Notes under the pieces: model-generated
Seen by the model: only the letters and a program-made list of their open reading frames with translations
What the model was told of the DNA's origin: nothing
The model's database searches: none
Made by a program: the position numbers and the translations under genes
NCBI RefSeq assembly: GCF_000308635.1
Contig: NZ_BAGD01000065.1
Span: 26,051-90,050 of the forward strand
Direction of reading: 5' to 3'
Source: Nocardia otitidiscaviarum NBRC 14405
GTDB taxonomy: Bacteria; Actinomycetota; Actinomycetes; Mycobacteriales; Mycobacteriaceae
DNA length: 64,000 bases
In this document: piece after piece, positions 42,987 to 51,698 of the stretch
How the letters are laid out: the number at the start of each line of letters is the position of its first letter
How positions within the stretch are numbered: position 1 is the first letter of the stretch

Positions 42987-44174
42987 ATGGATGGACCGCT
43001 GTCGGGAATCCGGGTGCTGGAGGTGGCGACGCTGTTCGCCGGACCGCTGGCGGCGACGCTGCTGGCGGATTTCGGGGCCGAGGTGGTGAAGCTCGAGCAT
43101 CCCGGCGGCGACCCCGTGCGCGGACACGGCGCACAGCGCGACGGGGTCGGCCTCTGGTGGAAGATGCTGGGTCGCAACAAGAAATCGGTGACGCTGTATC
43201 TGGGCGCACCGGAAGGGCAGGAGATCTTCCGCCGGATGGTGGCCGACGCCGACGTGGTGATCGAGAACTTCCGCCCCGGCACCCTGGAGCGCTGGGGACT
43301 GGGCTATCCCGAACTGCGCGAAATCAATCCGGGACTGGTGCTGGCCCGGGTGACCGGATTCGGGCAGGTGGGGCCCTACGCCCGCCGTCCCGGTTTCGGC
43401 ACGCTGGCCGAGGCGATGAGCGGGTTCGCCGCCGTCACCGGAGAACCGGACGGCCCGCCCACGCTGCCACCCTTCGGCCTGGCCGACGGGATCGCGGCGC
43501 AGGCGACCGCTTTCGCCGTCCTGACCGCGCTGCGCGCCCGCGATCGCGACGGACACGGCCAGCAGATCGACCTCGCCATCATCGAACCGATTCTCACCCT
43601 GCTCGGTCCACAGCTCATCGCCTACGACCAACTGGGCGAACTCCAGCCGCGGATGGGCAATCGATCCTCGAACAACGCGCCGCGCAATGTGTATCGGACC
43701 GCCGACGGCGGATGGGTGGCGGTGTCCACCAGCGCGCAATCGGTGGCCGAGCGGGTGATGCGACTGGTCGGGCGGCCGGAGTTCATCGACGAACCCTGGT
43801 TCGCCTCCGGTGCCGAACGCGCCCGGCACGCCGACGAACTGGACGCCGCGGTCGGGGCGTGGATCGCCGACCGCCCCACCGACGAGGTGGTACGCGCTTT
43901 CGAGAAGGCCGAAGCCGCCATCGCGCCGGTCTACACCGCCGCCGATGTGCTCACCGATCCGCAATACCGGGCGCTGGGCACCATCGCCGAGGTGCCCGAT
44001 GCCGAACTGGGGACACTGCGCATGCAGAACGTGCTGTTCCGACTCTCCGAGACACCCGGCCGAATCCGCTGGGCGGGACCACCGCTGGGCGCGCACACCG
44101 CGGAGGTGCTGGGCGAGTACGGCGTCGACGCCGCGGGACTGGCGGCGCTGCGGGACGCGGGGGTGGTCGCATGA
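42987..44174 (+). CDS. CaiB/BaiF-family (family III) CoA transferase
   Basis: A 395-residue transferase that moves CoA between carboxylic acids. VLEVATLFAGPLAATLLADF, FGAEVVKLEHPGGD and VVIENFRPGTLERWGLGYPE are family III signatures; the active-site Asp is expected in the FGLADGIAAQ region. ATG 42987 follows GAGGAG (42974-42979). The stop overlaps the cyclase-family gene (ATGA), and that gene in turn overlaps the MmgE/PrpD gene, so these three form one operon. It probably makes the CoA thioester that the pathway degrades. Confidence 0.92.
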   Translation: MDGPLSGIRVLEVATLFAGPLAATLLADFGAEVVKLEHPGGDPVRGHGAQRDGVGLWWKMLGRNKKSVTLYLGAPEGQEIFRRMVADADVVIENFRPGTLERWGLGYPELREINPGLVLARVTGFGQVGPYARRPGFGTLAEAMSGFAAVTGEPDGPPTLPPFGLADGIAAQATAFAVLTALRARDRDGHGQQIDLAIIEPILTLLGPQLIAYDQLGELQPRMGNRSSNNAPRNVYRTADGGWVAVSTSAQSVAERVMRLVGRPEFIDEPWFASGAERARHADELDAAVGAWIADRPTDEVVRAFEKAEAAIAPVYTAADVLTDPQYRALGTIAEVPDAELGTLRMQNVLFRLSETPGRIRWAGPPLGAHTAEVLGEYGVDAAGLAALRDAGVVA

Positions 44175-45031
44175 CGTACCCGGCGCATTCCCCGGACCGC
44201 CCGGCCCGACCCGTCACCACGCGCGATCCCCTGCTGGAGGCGGTGCGCGGCGGCATCCGGCTGATCGAACTCGGTCAGCCCTTCTTCACCGGCATGCCGT
44301 GCTCCCCCAACCATCCCGGCTTCCGCATGACCCTGTCCCGACGCCACGGCGATATGGTGCGGCCCGACGGCGGGTCCGCCGCCAATGAGGTCATCGTGAC
44401 CGGCGGGCACGTCGGCACCCACATCGACGCGCTCAGTCACGTCAGCCACGACGGACGGCTGCACGGTGGCATCGACGCCGCGGCCGCTCAGCGGGGCGGC
44501 GCGTTCAGCGCCCACGGCGCGGAACTGTTGCCCGGGTTCCTGCGGCGCGGCCTGCTGTTCGACATCGCGCGCCGGCACGATACCGACACCCTGCCGGGCG
44601 GATACGAGGTGACCGTGGCCGACCTCGAGGGCGCGGCGCGCGACGCCGGGTTCGCGCCGGAACCCGGTGACGTGGCGCTCATCCGCACCGGCTGGGCGCG
44701 GCACTTCGACGACCCGCCCACGTATCTCGGTGGCACGACCGGGGTTCCGGGCGTGGGCGTGCCCGCCGCACGCTGGCTCGCCGCGCACGGCGTAGCCGCC
44801 ACCGGCGCCGACACCACCGCCTACGAGCGCATCGCCCCCCGCGCGGGACACAGCGTCCTGCCCGTACACCGAATCCTGCTGGTCGACTCCGGAATCTACA
44901 TCCTCGAACACCTCGCACTCGAGGAACTCGCGGCAGCCGAACTGACCGAATTCGTCTTCATGCTCGCTCCCCTGCGTATCGTCGGCGGCACCGGCTCCCC
45001 GGTACGCCCACTCGCGGCGGTGAGCCGATGA
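44171..45031 (+). CDS. Cyclase-family (kynurenine-formamidase-like) metal hydrolase
   Basis: A 286-residue hydrolase of the PF04199 family. RLIELGQPFFTGMPCSPNHP opens the fold; VTGGHVGTHIDALSHVSHDG is the HxGTHxDxxxH metal site. LLFDIARRHDTDTLPGGYEV and ALIRTGWARHFDDP follow. Members hydrolyse amide or lactone bonds (formylkynurenine, cyclic imides, isatin). ATG 44171 is coupled to the CaiB stop, and its own stop overlaps the next ATG. Confidence 0.9.
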   Translation: MTYPAHSPDRPARPVTTRDPLLEAVRGGIRLIELGQPFFTGMPCSPNHPGFRMTLSRRHGDMVRPDGGSAANEVIVTGGHVGTHIDALSHVSHDGRLHGGIDAAAAQRGGAFSAHGAELLPGFLRRGLLFDIARRHDTDTLPGGYEVTVADLEGAARDAGFAPEPGDVALIRTGWARHFDDPPTYLGGTTGVPGVGVPAARWLAAHGVAATGADTTAYERIAPRAGHSVLPVHRILLVDSGIYILEHLALEELAAAELTEFVFMLAPLRIVGGTGSPVRPLAAVSR

Positions 45032-46719
45032 CCGAGCCAGCCAGCACGACCGATGCGACCGAGCCGAGCGAATCGACGGGACCGACCGAACCTATCGGGC
45101 GCTCAGGAGCGAGCGGGCCGACCGCACCTACCGAGGGCACGGAGCCGAGAGAGCCCACAGGGACCACAAGGACCACAGGGACCGCATGGCCGACAGGGAC
45201 CGCTGGGCCGACCGGATCGACCGCGTCCACCGAGCCGACCGAGCCGACGGGCACGACGAAGCCGACGGCACCCGCCGAGTCGGCCGCCCCCGCCAAGGCG
45301 ACCGCGACGACCGACCCTCCGGTGGCTTATCGGCTGGCGGAATTCGCGGCGGCGGCGCGGGAGCAGGGGGTTGGTGCGGAGTTGCGTGCCGACGCCGCGC
45401 GGCGTGTGCTCGATGTGCTCGGCAACAGCATTGCTGCGCAGCGGGTTCCGGCTGCGGCTACGGTGCGCGCGTTGGTGACCGAGTGGGGCGGGGCCGCGCG
45501 GGCGACCGCGCTGGGGCTGCCGGGCCGGTATCCGGAGGCCGCGGCGGCGCTGCTCGGCGGCACCCTGGCACACGCTCTGGACTTCGACGACACCCATCTG
45601 CCGTCGGTGCTGCATCCGTCGGCCACGGTGGTGCCCACCGCCCTGGCCGTCGCCGAGGCCACCGGAGCCACCGGGGCCGCACTGCTGGACGCCATCGCCG
45701 TCGGCATCGAACTCACGGTACGCACCGGCATGGCCGGATATGATGCCGCGCTGGGTAATTCGGTGTTCTTCGAACGCGGACTGCATGCCACCGCCATCTG
45801 TGGCGCGCTGGGTGGCGCGGCGGCCGCGGCCATGCTGTACGGCCTGGACGCCGCCGGGATCGCGCACGCGCTCGGCATTGCCGCCAGCATGGGTTCGGGC
45901 CTGCTCGAGGCCAATCGCACCGGCGGCACCGTCAAGCGGGTGCACTGCGGCTGGGCCGCGCACGCCGCGGTCACCGCCGCCGGTCTGGCTCGACACGGCC
46001 TCACCGGCCCGCCGACCGTGCTCGAGGGCAGATTCGGTCTGCTGCACGCCTTCTGCGGCGATCGGGCGCATCCGGACCAACTGCTCGACGGGCTCGGCGA
46101 GCACTGGGAACTGCCCAGGGTGTTCTTCAAGCCGTATCCGTGCAATCACTTCACCCACGCCGGTATCGACGCCGCCCGCCGCCTGCGCGATCGCGGTGTC
46201 ACCGCCGCCGAGATCGTGTGCCTCACCCTGGGCGCGCCCACCCCGGTGCTGCGCACCATCGGCGAACCCCGCACCGCCAAACAGCGACCCGAATCCGGCT
46301 ACCACGCGGCCTTCTCCGGCCCCTACACGGTGGCCGCGGCCCTGCTCGGCGGCGGCGGACTCGGCGTCTTCCACGAGGACTTCACCGACGTCGCCGCCCG
46401 GGACCCGGCCCGCCTCGCCCTCGCCGCCAAGGTGGTCTGCGTCCCCGACCCCCGCTGCGACGAGATCTTCCCCCACCAGTTCCCGGCCACCCTGACCGCA
46501 GAACTCCGCGACGGCCGCACCCTCACCGAACATGTGGCGGTCAATCGCGGCGGTCCGGGCGACCCGCTGTCCCCCGACGAGCTGGCCACCAAATTCCGCC
46601 TCAACACCACCGGGGCACTCTCCCCCGCCCGCGCCGACGACATCACCGAGATCGTCTACGGTCTGGCCGATCTCGACGATCCAGGAAAGCTGACAACCCT
46701 GCTGCACTCCCCTACCTAG
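45028..46719 (+). CDS. MmgE/PrpD-family protein with a ~95-residue low-complexity N-terminal extension
   Basis: A 563-residue protein. From about residue 95 the 2-methylcitrate dehydratase-like fold is clear: YRLAEFAAAAREQGVGAELR, ALDFDDTHLPSVLHPSATVV, GTVKRVHCGWAAHAAVTAAG and VFFKPYPCNHFTHAGIDAAR. PrpD-like proteins dehydrate or isomerise substituted dicarboxylic acids. Residues 1-95 are almost entirely Thr, Pro, Glu, Gly, Ser and Ala, built from repeated TEP/TGP units (45028-45310). The natural start could be internal, but ATG 45028 overlaps the cyclase stop. A strong hairpin follows the stop. Confidence 0.85.
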   Translation: MTEPASTTDATEPSESTGPTEPIGRSGASGPTAPTEGTEPREPTGTTRTTGTAWPTGTAGPTGSTASTEPTEPTGTTKPTAPAESAAPAKATATTDPPVAYRLAEFAAAAREQGVGAELRADAARRVLDVLGNSIAAQRVPAAATVRALVTEWGGAARATALGLPGRYPEAAAALLGGTLAHALDFDDTHLPSVLHPSATVVPTALAVAEATGATGAALLDAIAVGIELTVRTGMAGYDAALGNSVFFERGLHATAICGALGGAAAAAMLYGLDAAGIAHALGIAASMGSGLLEANRTGGTVKRVHCGWAAHAAVTAAGLARHGLTGPPTVLEGRFGLLHAFCGDRAHPDQLLDGLGEHWELPRVFFKPYPCNHFTHAGIDAARRLRDRGVTAAEIVCLTLGAPTPVLRTIGEPRTAKQRPESGYHAAFSGPYTVAAALLGGGGLGVFHEDFTDVAARDPARLALAAKVVCVPDPRCDEIFPHQFPATLTAELRDGRTLTEHVAVNRGGPGDPLSPDELATKFRLNTTGALSPARADDITEIVYGLADLDDPGKLTTLLHSPT

Positions 46720-46731
46720 CCCGCACCTACG

Positions 46732-46778
46732 CGTGCGAAAGCAGCCCGGCCCCTCGGCCGCCGGGCTGCTTTCGCACG
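46732..46778. terminator. 19-bp hairpin terminator after the CaiB-cyclase-PrpD operon
   Basis: The arms at 46732-46750 and 46760-46778 are perfectly complementary over 19 bp (CGTGCGAAAGCAGCCCGGC and its partner) with a 9-nt loop. It starts 12 bp after the MmgE/PrpD stop and has no T-run. Confidence 0.85.
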
Positions 46779-46886
46779 TCCGCAACACGCCGGGCGCTCA
46801 GGAAAACTGCTGGTCACAGCGGTGAAATTGTCGGCTCGAGGTATTGACTCACAAGTGTTTCAGACCATTAATTGACGCTACTCGAA

Positions 46887-46911
46887 GAAACACTGTTTCT
46901 CTCTGAGAGAC
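46887..46911. promoter_or_regulatory. Composite GAAAC-N3-GTTTC-N7-GAGAC site
   Basis: GAAACACTGTTTC (46887-46899) is a palindrome whose right half also forms GTTTC-N7-GAGAC (46895-46911), one arm mismatch from the cluster motif. The same composite layout occurs at 60141-60165. It ends 12 bp upstream of the secreted hydrolase start (TTG 46924). Confidence 0.45.
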
Positions 46912-46923
46912 AAAGGAGTCACC

Positions 46924-47898
46924 TTGAGAATCAGAACCCTGTCGGCCGCGCTGTCCTCCGTCTGGATCGCCGTGGCCGCACTCGCCACCACCCTCGCCCC
47001 CGTCGCCACCGCCGACACCACGGTGACCAAGGTCGAGAACAAGGTCGAAATCCGCTGTGCCTTCCGCATTCTGAAGCAGAGCAGCGACTGGTACTTCCCG
47101 GCCGGAAACCCCAAGGGCCTGCTGTGGCTGCAACACGGCTTCTCCGCCGCCAACGACGCCATGGACGACACCGCCCGCAAGTTCGCCGCCCAGGGCTTCC
47201 TGGTGTTCGCGCCCACCCTGCCGACCTCCAGCCTACTCGGCTGCACCATCGCCAACCTCGGCAACAACACCGACTTCCTGCACAATGTGGCCGATCTGTT
47301 CGGCAAGTCCGCCGACCCCTCGGACAAGCTCGGCCGCAGCTTCGCCGACGCCAAGGCCAAGGCGGGACGGCCGGAACTCGCCCTGCCGACCTCCTGGGTC
47401 TTCGCCGGACATTCGGCGGGCGGCGAGGCGGTGCCGTTCGTGGCGCAGGAACTGCGCGCCGATTACCCGTCCGCCTTCGCCAATCTGCGCGGTGTCATTC
47501 TCTTCGATCCGGTCAAGAGCATCATCGGCAACAACCTGAGCAGTTCGCTCAACCATCTGAGCAACAGCACCCTGCCCGTCCTCGCGATCTCCGCGCCACC
47601 GTACAGCTGCAACCGGAACGGCTCGGGCACCGCGGAGATGCTCGAACAGTTACCCCGGCCGTTCCTGGGCGTCCTGGTCACCACCGCCTCCCACATCGAC
47701 GTGGAGGCGTCCAGCGCACCCGGGCCGGACAAGTTCGCCTGCGGCACTCCCCAGAGCAAGAACGTGGATGCGCTGCAACGGCTTTCGGTGGCATGGGCCG
47801 GTGATTTCGTGAGCGGCTCGACCACGGCCGACTACTACCCCGGCGGTGTGTACTTCCAGAGCCTGGTGACCGCCGGAATCCTCGAGCCCCTGTCCTGA
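46924..47898 (+). CDS. Secreted alpha/beta hydrolase
   Basis: A 324-residue exported hydrolase. TTG 46924 with AAGGAG 6 nt upstream starts a signal peptide (LSSVWIAVAALATTLAPVAT, then Ala-Asp). The nucleophile elbow is VFAGHSAGGEAVPF (GxSxG); GLLWLQHGFSAANDAMDD contains the oxyanion-hole His-Gly; a C-terminal ASHIDVEAS could hold the catalytic His. Conserved Cys suggest disulphides. Likely acts outside the cell on an ester or polyester. It has its own operator-like site and faces the convergent HMG-CoA lyase gene, so it may belong to the same regulon as the CoA genes. Confidence 0.85.
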   Translation: MRIRTLSAALSSVWIAVAALATTLAPVATADTTVTKVENKVEIRCAFRILKQSSDWYFPAGNPKGLLWLQHGFSAANDAMDDTARKFAAQGFLVFAPTLPTSSLLGCTIANLGNNTDFLHNVADLFGKSADPSDKLGRSFADAKAKAGRPELALPTSWVFAGHSAGGEAVPFVAQELRADYPSAFANLRGVILFDPVKSIIGNNLSSSLNHLSNSTLPVLAISAPPYSCNRNGSGTAEMLEQLPRPFLGVLVTTASHIDVEASSAPGPDKFACGTPQSKNVDALQRLSVAWAGDFVSGSTTADYYPGGVYFQSLVTAGILEPLS

Positions 47899-47905
47899 AT
47901 CGGCA

Positions 47906-48814
47906 TCACTGCGATCCCGGCCGCGCCGGAGGGAAACCTCCGGCGCGGCCGAGCAGCGCGGGGACGGGGCTGCCCAGTACCTCCCCCAGCCAGGTACCGG
48001 TCGCGCTCACCGCCTCCGCGCGCACCCCGGTGCCGATATCCATGCGGTGCAGCAGATACAGCAGATCCTCGGTGGCGATATTGCCGGTGGCGGCGGGTGC
48101 GAACGGGCAGCCGCCGACCCCGCCGGTGCTGGCATCCAGGATGCCCGCACCCGCCTCCAGTGCGGCAACGGCATTGGCGTAGCCGGTGTTCCGGGTGTTG
48201 TGGAAGTGGCAGCGGACGGGAACGCCCGGAACCAGCGCGGCGGTGCCCGCCACCAGTGTGCGAACCCGATCGGGGGTGCCGACGCCGATGGTGTCGGCCA
48301 GGGCGATCTCGTCGGGTTCGGCGGCGGCGACCCGGCGCACCAGATCCAGCACGGCGGCGGCGGACACCTCCCCCTCGAAGGGGCAGCCGAAAGCGGCGGC
48401 GATGGTGACGGTGCGCCGGACGCCGGATGCCGCGGCGCGCCGGGCCAGCGCCGACCAGCGTTGCACCCCCTCGGCGGTGGTGCAGTTCTGATTGCGCCGA
48501 CTGAACGTATCCGTCGCCACCACAACCACATTGATCTCGTCGACATCGGTCGCCAGGGCGCGGTCCAGACCCCGGTCGTTGAACACCAGCCCCGCGTACG
48601 AGACACCGGGCACCCGAGGGACGCCCGCCATCACCGCCTCCGCGTCCGCCATTTGCGGAACCCGTTGCGGATTCACGAAACTCACGGCTTCGATGCGGCG
48701 CAGCCCGGCCTCGACCGATCGTTCGATCAGGCGGATCTTGTCGGCGGTCGCGACAATCGCGCGCTCGTTCTGCAATCCGTCGCGCGGGGCGACCTCCAGC
48801 ACGGTGACTTCCAC
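47906..48814 (-). CDS. Hydroxymethylglutaryl-CoA lyase-family protein
   Basis: A 302-residue TIM-barrel lyase. VTVLEVAPRDGLQNERAIVA is the catalytic entry (Arg-Asp), DEIALADTIGVGTPD and VRCHFHNTRNTGYANA carry metal-binding Asp/His, and GVGGCPFAPAATGNIATEDL contains the catalytic Cys loop. It cleaves a 3-hydroxy-3-methylglutaryl-CoA-like thioester to acetyl-CoA (or acyl-CoA) plus a keto acid. GTG 48814 follows GGAGG. It is divergent from the second CaiB gene, with site D between them. Confidence 0.9.
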   Translation of the reverse strand: MEVTVLEVAPRDGLQNERAIVATADKIRLIERSVEAGLRRIEAVSFVNPQRVPQMADAEAVMAGVPRVPGVSYAGLVFNDRGLDRALATDVDEINVVVVATDTFSRRNQNCTTAEGVQRWSALARRAAASGVRRTVTIAAAFGCPFEGEVSAAAVLDLVRRVAAAEPDEIALADTIGVGTPDRVRTLVAGTAALVPGVPVRCHFHNTRNTGYANAVAALEAGAGILDASTGGVGGCPFAPAATGNIATEDLLYLLHRMDIGTGVRAEAVSATGTWLGEVLGSPVPALLGRAGGFPPARPGSQ

Positions 48815-48849
48815 GCCCAACCTCCACCATTCACTCGTCTTGCCGCCCT

Positions 48850-48866
48850 GTTTCTCCCAGGGATAC
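48850..48866. promoter_or_regulatory. GTTTC-N7-GATAC palindrome, site D (one arm mismatch)
   Basis: GTTTCTCCCAGGGATAC keeps the 17-bp spacing of sites A, B and G with one arm base changed. It lies between the divergent HMG-CoA-lyase (GTG 48814) and CaiB (ATG 48910) genes, so it may regulate both. Confidence 0.5.
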
Positions 48867-48909
48867 AGTGTTACCACTTTCCCACACTTTACCGAAATGG
48901 AGGCGACGC

Positions 48910-50124
48910 ATGGCCGCCGCACCGCACCCGATCCCCGGGCCGCTGGCCGATCTGCGCGTGATCGAGATGGGCCAGCTGTTGGCCGGGCCGTTCTGCGGGC
49001 AGTTGCTCGGCGACTTCGGAGCCGAGGTGATCAAACTGGAAGCGCCCGGCGGTGGTGATCCCATGCGCCAGTGGGGCCGGGAACAGTCCCAGGGCAAATC
49101 GCTGTGGTGGCCGGTGGTGGCGCGTAACAAGAAGTCGGTCACCTGCGATCTGCGCCAGGAGGAGGGCCAGCGGCTGGCACGCGAACTCATCGCGCGCGCC
49201 GATATCGTCATCGAGAACTTCCGCCCCGGCACCATGGAGCGCTGGGGACTCGACTACGACCGCCTGCGTGCCGACAATCCCGGCCTGATCATGGTGCGGG
49301 TCACCGGATACGGCCAGACCGGGCCGTACGCACCGCGCGCCGGATACGGCTCCATCGGCGAGGCCATGGGCGGCATCCGCTACACCACCGGCGATCCCGA
49401 CCATCCGCCCGCGCGCACCGGTATCTCCCTCGGCGATTCGCTGGCCGCCGTCTTCGCGACCATCGGCACCCTGACCGCGCTGCACCACCGGGAACGCACC
49501 GGACAGGGACAGCTGGTGGACTCCGCCATCTACGAGGCGGTGCTGGCCATGATGGAATCCCTGCTGCCCGAATACGCGGTCACCGGCTATCAGCGCGAAC
49601 GCACCGGATCGGTGCTGCCGAATGTCGCTCCCAGCAACGTGTATCCGACCGCGGCGGGCGAGATGATCCTCATCGCGGCCAACCAGGACACGGTGTTCGC
49701 GCGACTGGCCGAACTCATGGGCCGTCCCGAATTGGCAACCGACGAGCGGTATTCCACCCACACCGGCCGGGGCGCGCGGATGGCCGAACTCGACGATGTC
49801 ATCGCCGCGTGGACCGTCACCGCCACCGCCGACGAACTGCTGGAGCGACTGCACGGCGCGGGCGTTCCGGCGGGCCGGATCTACACCGCCCGGGATATGT
49901 TCGCCGATCCGCACTTCGCGGCGCGCGAGGCCATCGTGCGGATCGCGCATCCGGAATTCGGCGAACTGCCCATGCACAATGTGGTGCCCAAACTCAGCGC
50001 CACCCCCGGCACCATCCGCCACTGCGGTCCGGAGCTCGGCGAGCACAACGCCGACGTGTACGGCGGCGTGCTCGAACTGTCCGCCGACCGCATCGCCGCA
50101 CTCGCCGACAGCGGCGTCATCTGA
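48910..50124 (+). CDS. CaiB/BaiF-family (family III) CoA transferase (second copy)
   Basis: A 404-residue CoA transferase. VIEMGQLLAGPFCGQLLGDF, FGAEVIKLEAPGGGDPMRQW, IVIENFRPGTMERWGLDYDR and the Asp-containing GISLGDSLAAVFA are family III features. It resembles but does not duplicate the CaiB at 42987. ATG 48910 follows GGAGG (48899-48903) by 6 nt. The next gene, a cysteine hydrolase, follows after 10 bp. Substrate unknown; it could activate a dicarboxylic acid for the lyase encoded divergently. Confidence 0.92.
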   Translation: MAAAPHPIPGPLADLRVIEMGQLLAGPFCGQLLGDFGAEVIKLEAPGGGDPMRQWGREQSQGKSLWWPVVARNKKSVTCDLRQEEGQRLARELIARADIVIENFRPGTMERWGLDYDRLRADNPGLIMVRVTGYGQTGPYAPRAGYGSIGEAMGGIRYTTGDPDHPPARTGISLGDSLAAVFATIGTLTALHHRERTGQGQLVDSAIYEAVLAMMESLLPEYAVTGYQRERTGSVLPNVAPSNVYPTAAGEMILIAANQDTVFARLAELMGRPELATDERYSTHTGRGARMAELDDVIAAWTVTATADELLERLHGAGVPAGRIYTARDMFADPHFAAREAIVRIAHPEFGELPMHNVVPKLSATPGTIRHCGPELGEHNADVYGGVLELSADRIAALADSGVI

Positions 50125-50134
50125 GGGAACGCCC

Positions 50135-50752
50135 ATGAAGGATCTCGCCGAGGACGCGCGCAGCGCCGGCTACGGGCAACGCCTGGGGCCCGGACAGCGG
50201 CCCGCCGTGCTGGTGGTCGATATCTGCGCCGCCTATCTGACCGACGGTTCGCCACTGCGCGCGCCGGTGGAAGACGCGGTGACAGCCGCCGCCGCCGTGG
50301 TGCACCGGGCCCGCGCGGGCGGCCATCCGGTGCTGTTCACCCGGGTCAGCTATCGGCCCGGCACCGCGGAGGGCGGACTGTTCCGGCGCAAGGTGCCCAC
50401 CCTGGCGGTCTTCGAGGAGGGCAACCCGCTCGCCGATTTTCTCGACGACCCCGCTCCGCTGCCCGGGGAATGCGTAGTGGTCAAGCAGTATCCCAGCGCC
50501 TTTCACGGCACCGCGCTGGCCGCCAACCTGACGGCGGCCGGTATCGACACCCTGCTCGTCACCGGTCTCACCACCAGCGGCTGTGTGCGCGCCACCGCCA
50601 CCGACGCGCTGCAACACGGCTTCCGGCCCATGGTCGTCGCCGATGCCTGCGGCGACCGCGACCCGCGTCTGCACGATGCCAATCTCTACGATCTGGACGC
50701 GAAGTACGCCGATGTCCTGAGCCTGGACGCGGCGCTGCGCCTGCTGCCCTGA
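50135..50752 (+). CDS. Isochorismatase-like cysteine hydrolase
   Basis: A 205-residue hydrolase. The catalytic triad is visible: RPAVLVVDICAAYLTDGSPL (Asp), VVVKQYPSAFHGTALAANL (Lys) and LVTGLTTSGCVRATATDALQ (Cys). The long FFR-containing insert RPGTAEGGLFRRKVPTL and overall length are close to N-carbamoylsarcosine amidase-like members, which hydrolyse amides or carbamoyl groups. It is co-transcribed with the CaiB gene and ends in a strong hairpin. Confidence 0.9.
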   Translation: MKDLAEDARSAGYGQRLGPGQRPAVLVVDICAAYLTDGSPLRAPVEDAVTAAAAVVHRARAGGHPVLFTRVSYRPGTAEGGLFRRKVPTLAVFEEGNPLADFLDDPAPLPGECVVVKQYPSAFHGTALAANLTAAGIDTLLVTGLTTSGCVRATATDALQHGFRPMVVADACGDRDPRLHDANLYDLDAKYADVLSLDAALRLLP

Positions 50753-50755
50753 CCT

Positions 50756-50786
50756 GGCCCGCACCCGGGACCTCCGGGTGCGGGCC
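50756..50786. terminator. 13-bp hairpin terminator after the cysteine hydrolase gene
   Basis: GGCCCGCACCCGG (50756-50768) and CCGGGTGCGGGCC (50774-50786) pair perfectly around a 5-nt loop. It begins 3 bp after the stop codon and marks the end of the catabolic block before the light-response island. Confidence 0.85.
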
Positions 50787-50855
50787 GGGCACGCGGTGCG
50801 GACACTCGCGCCGGGTGTGATCGGATCGGTCGGACGCGGCAGGCACAATCAGGAC

Positions 50856-51698
50856 ATGCCAGACGGTCCCAAGCCCACCTCCGAGCACGTCGGATACTCC
50901 GTGCGCACGGTGGCCGAGCGGATCGGGGTCCCCACCGCCACCCTGCGCAGTTGGAACCGGCGCTACGGCATCGGACCGCAGCAGGACCGGCCGGGTCGGC
51001 ACCGCCTGTACACCGAGGCCGATATCGCGGTGCTCACCCGGATGGTGGATCTCATCCGGGCCGGGGCGACCCCGGCCGGAGCGGCCGCCACCGCCCGCGG
51101 TCCCGCCCTGTCGCTCGGCGACAAGGCCGCGCTGCTCACCGCCGCCTTCGCGTTGGAGAGCCGGGCGGTGTGCGCGCTGCTGGACACCCACCTGCGCGAT
51201 TACGGGGTCATCGACACCTGGGATCGGCTGTGTCGCCCCGCCTTCGCCGATATCGTGGCGCGCCAGCTCGACGGGGAGGGCTGCGTCGACGTGGAACATC
51301 TGTTGTCCTGGTGCATCATCGCCACCCTGCACCGCGCCGCGCCGCCGCCCGACACACCGCCCGGACCGGTGGTGCTGGCCTGCACCAGCGGCGAAACCCA
51401 TTCGCTGCCACTGGAAGTGCTACGCGCCGCCCTGGCCGAACGCGGCACGGGCGCGCATATGCTCGGCCCGGACGTGCCGACCGCCGCCCTGGCCGACACC
51501 CTGGCGCGGCTGCCGTCCCCGACCACCGTGCTGCTGTGGTCACAGCAGGAGTCCACGGCCCTCACCTCGGCCATCCGCGTATGCGCGGACGCCGATGCGA
51601 CCGTCTACCTCGGCGGCCCCGGATGGGACACGCTCATCCTGCCCGAGTCCGCCATCCGGCTGGACAGCCTCAGCGCCGCGGTCGATCGGCTGGGCTGA
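50856..51698 (+). CDS. MerR-family regulator with C-terminal cobalamin-binding domain (LitR/CarH-like), copy 1
   Basis: A 280-residue predicted light- or cobalamin-responsive repressor. The N-terminal MerR helix-turn-helix is YSVRTVAERIGVPTATLRSW with NRRYGIGP and GRHRLYTEADIAVLTRM. The C-terminal half has the four-helix bundle ending GCVDVEHLLSW and a Rossmann-like cobalamin domain with SGETHSLPLEVLRAALAERG. Relative to the CarH signature W-x9-EH, the Trp position is Gln here while EH is kept; the His motif is ExHxxP rather than ExHxxG. It is convergent with copy 2 (29-bp overlap at the 3' ends) and precedes a photolyase-type gene set, the classic LitR neighbourhood. Confidence 0.88.
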   Translation: MPDGPKPTSEHVGYSVRTVAERIGVPTATLRSWNRRYGIGPQQDRPGRHRLYTEADIAVLTRMVDLIRAGATPAGAAATARGPALSLGDKAALLTAAFALESRAVCALLDTHLRDYGVIDTWDRLCRPAFADIVARQLDGEGCVDVEHLLSWCIIATLHRAAPPPDTPPGPVVLACTSGETHSLPLEVLRAALAERGTGAHMLGPDVPTAALADTLARLPSPTTVLLWSQQESTALTSAIRVCADADATVYLGGPGWDTLILPESAIRLDSLSAAVDRLG

